This document shows positions 63,284 to 64,000 of a DNA stretch of 64,000 bases, piece by piece. Where the stretch lies: positions 61,326-125,325 of the forward strand of contig JBMNLV010000002.1 in NCBI GenBank assembly GCA_050953005.1, given 5' to 3'. Below the pieces are notes generated by a model. That model saw only the letters and a program-made list of their open reading frames with translations, did no database searches and was not told the DNA's origin. The position numbers and the translations under genes were made by a program. This DNA is from UBA6115 sp050953005. Its GTDB lineage: Bacteria; Bacillota; Clostridia; Christensenellales; Aristaeellaceae. Position 1 is the first letter of the stretch. Every line of letters starts with the position of its first letter.

Positions 63284-63988
63284 ATGGACAAGCAGGACAC
63301 CGCGCCCGCGGCGGCGCATCCCCACCATGGGCACCGCGCGCGTTTGCGGGTGCGCTTTATGGCAAGCGGGCTGGAGGGCTTTGCGCCGCATGAGGCGCTG
63401 GAGCTGCTGCTGACTTTTGCCATCCCGCGGCAGGATGTCAACCCGCTGGCGCACCGGCTTATCCGGCATTTTGGCAGCTTCAACCGCGTGCTGGAAGCGC
63501 CGGTTCAGGAGCTGTGCCGGGTACAGGGTATTGGCGAGAATGCGGCCACCCTGCTTTCCCTGCTGCTGCCGCTGTTTCGCCTTTACCACCTGGGGCAGGG
63601 GAAGCGGGGGCCGGAACCGGCGGATACCGATAGCCTGATTGAACGCTGCCGGGGCCTGATGATGGGGGAGCGGGTGGAACGCTTTTATGTCCTGTCCCTG
63701 GATGCCCGCGGCCGGCTGATTACCCATTCGCTGATCTCCTCCGGGGATGAGGGGGAGACAGCCGTTTACCCGCGGCTGATTGCTGCGGAGCTGCTGCGCA
63801 CCGGTGCTGCCGGCTGCGTCCTGGCGCACAACCATCCCTCCGGCCTGGCGCAGCCTTCCGCCGCGGACCGGGAGTTGACACGGGCCTTGCGTGACATCCT
63901 CTCGCCGCTGGCCGTTGTTTTGAGGGATCACATCATCATCGCCGGGCAGGATGCTTTCAGTTTCCGGCGAGAAGGCCTTTTGAGATAG
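63284..63988 (+). CDS. radC: RadC family protein (JAB/MPN domain)
   Basis: 234 residues from ATG 63284. N-terminal helix-hairpin-helix part (ELLLTFAIPRQDVNPLAHRL, VQGIGENAATLL) and C-terminal JAMM-like metal site AHNHPSGLAQPSAAD. Once linked to DNA repair, but the actual role is unsettled. No ribosome binding site precedes the ATG, while a TATACT box sits seven bases before it, so the message may be leaderless. Confidence 0.92.
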   Translation: MDKQDTAPAAAHPHHGHRARLRVRFMASGLEGFAPHEALELLLTFAIPRQDVNPLAHRLIRHFGSFNRVLEAPVQELCRVQGIGENAATLLSLLLPLFRLYHLGQGKRGPEPADTDSLIERCRGLMMGERVERFYVLSLDARGRLITHSLISSGDEGETAVYPRLIAAELLRTGAAGCVLAHNHPSGLAQPSAADRELTRALRDILSPLAVVLRDHIIIAGQDAFSFRREGLLR

Positions 63989-64000
63989 CATGACAAGGGG

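Overview
The window reads as chromosome of an anaerobic, fermentative Bacillota, most likely a gut-type member of class Clostridia with a GC-rich genome (judged by eye). The evidence is HPr kinase, AddB, a YugP-type peptidase, a single-chain pyruvate:ferredoxin oxidoreductase, a TPP-riboswitch-controlled ThiT, strong AGGAGG ribosome binding sites and many TTGACA-N17-TATAAT promoters. No rRNA, tRNA or CRISPR array was seen.

Layout. 1-1300: end of a polyamine-type ABC permease plus its binding protein. 1330-2343: galE. 2423-5706 (minus): hprK, ROK glucokinase and asnS in one operon. 5838-8903: a three-gene MotA/MotB-like motor cassette resembling ZorA/ZorB without the Zorya effectors. 8911-9179: an apparently independent structured RNA unit. 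9280-11384: Sua5 and a second PotD paralog. 11621-12805: secreted PIG-L deacetylase. 12942-15365: leuS broken by about seven small indels. 15480-17011: an intergenic palindromic element, an AT-rich Ntn hydrolase, fragments of a mobile element and a phosphonate-permease stump. 17012-19024: glmM operon. 19274-22662: a flavinylated extracellular reductase followed by NusG-II and Gx-transporter proteins, which looks like an extracellular electron-transfer locus. 22780-27508: secreted protein, addB without addA, small P-loop protein. 27702-30970: truncated phosphoesterase, zinc peptidase, MATE pump.

31174-37606 is a sialic-acid/ManNAc module: NanA-type lyase, two permeases, binding protein, divergent FadR-type regulator and N-acylglucosamine 2-epimerase, with an operator candidate lying exactly in the spacer of the transport promoter. 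37701-44830: lipid kinase, PFOR, a stand-alone FakA-like domain, TauE/SafE exporter and a NahK-like sugar kinase. 44912-47999: SGNH hydrolase and a probably transferred orphan DNA-methyltransferase pair. 48276-56208: SH3b surface protein, DsrE-like protein, DUF1349, MFS, HAD phosphatase, MsrB, DUF503, a GyrI-like zinc-ribbon protein, aldo/keto reductase and exodeoxyribonuclease III. 56366-62368 (minus): a five-gene run ending in an ABC exporter, a beta-CASP nuclease and a murein amidase. 62397-63202: TPP riboswitch and thiT. 63284-63988: radC, apparently leaderless.

Working together: host-glycan sugars (sialic acid, N-acetylhexosamines, galactose) feed glycolysis under HPr-kinase control; PFOR makes acetyl-CoA and reduced ferredoxin; the flavinylated reductase could give an extracellular electron sink. 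The strongest candidate for an undescribed system is the ZorAB-like three-gene cassette with its adjacent structured RNA. All family names come from reading protein sequence and motifs; no database search was run.
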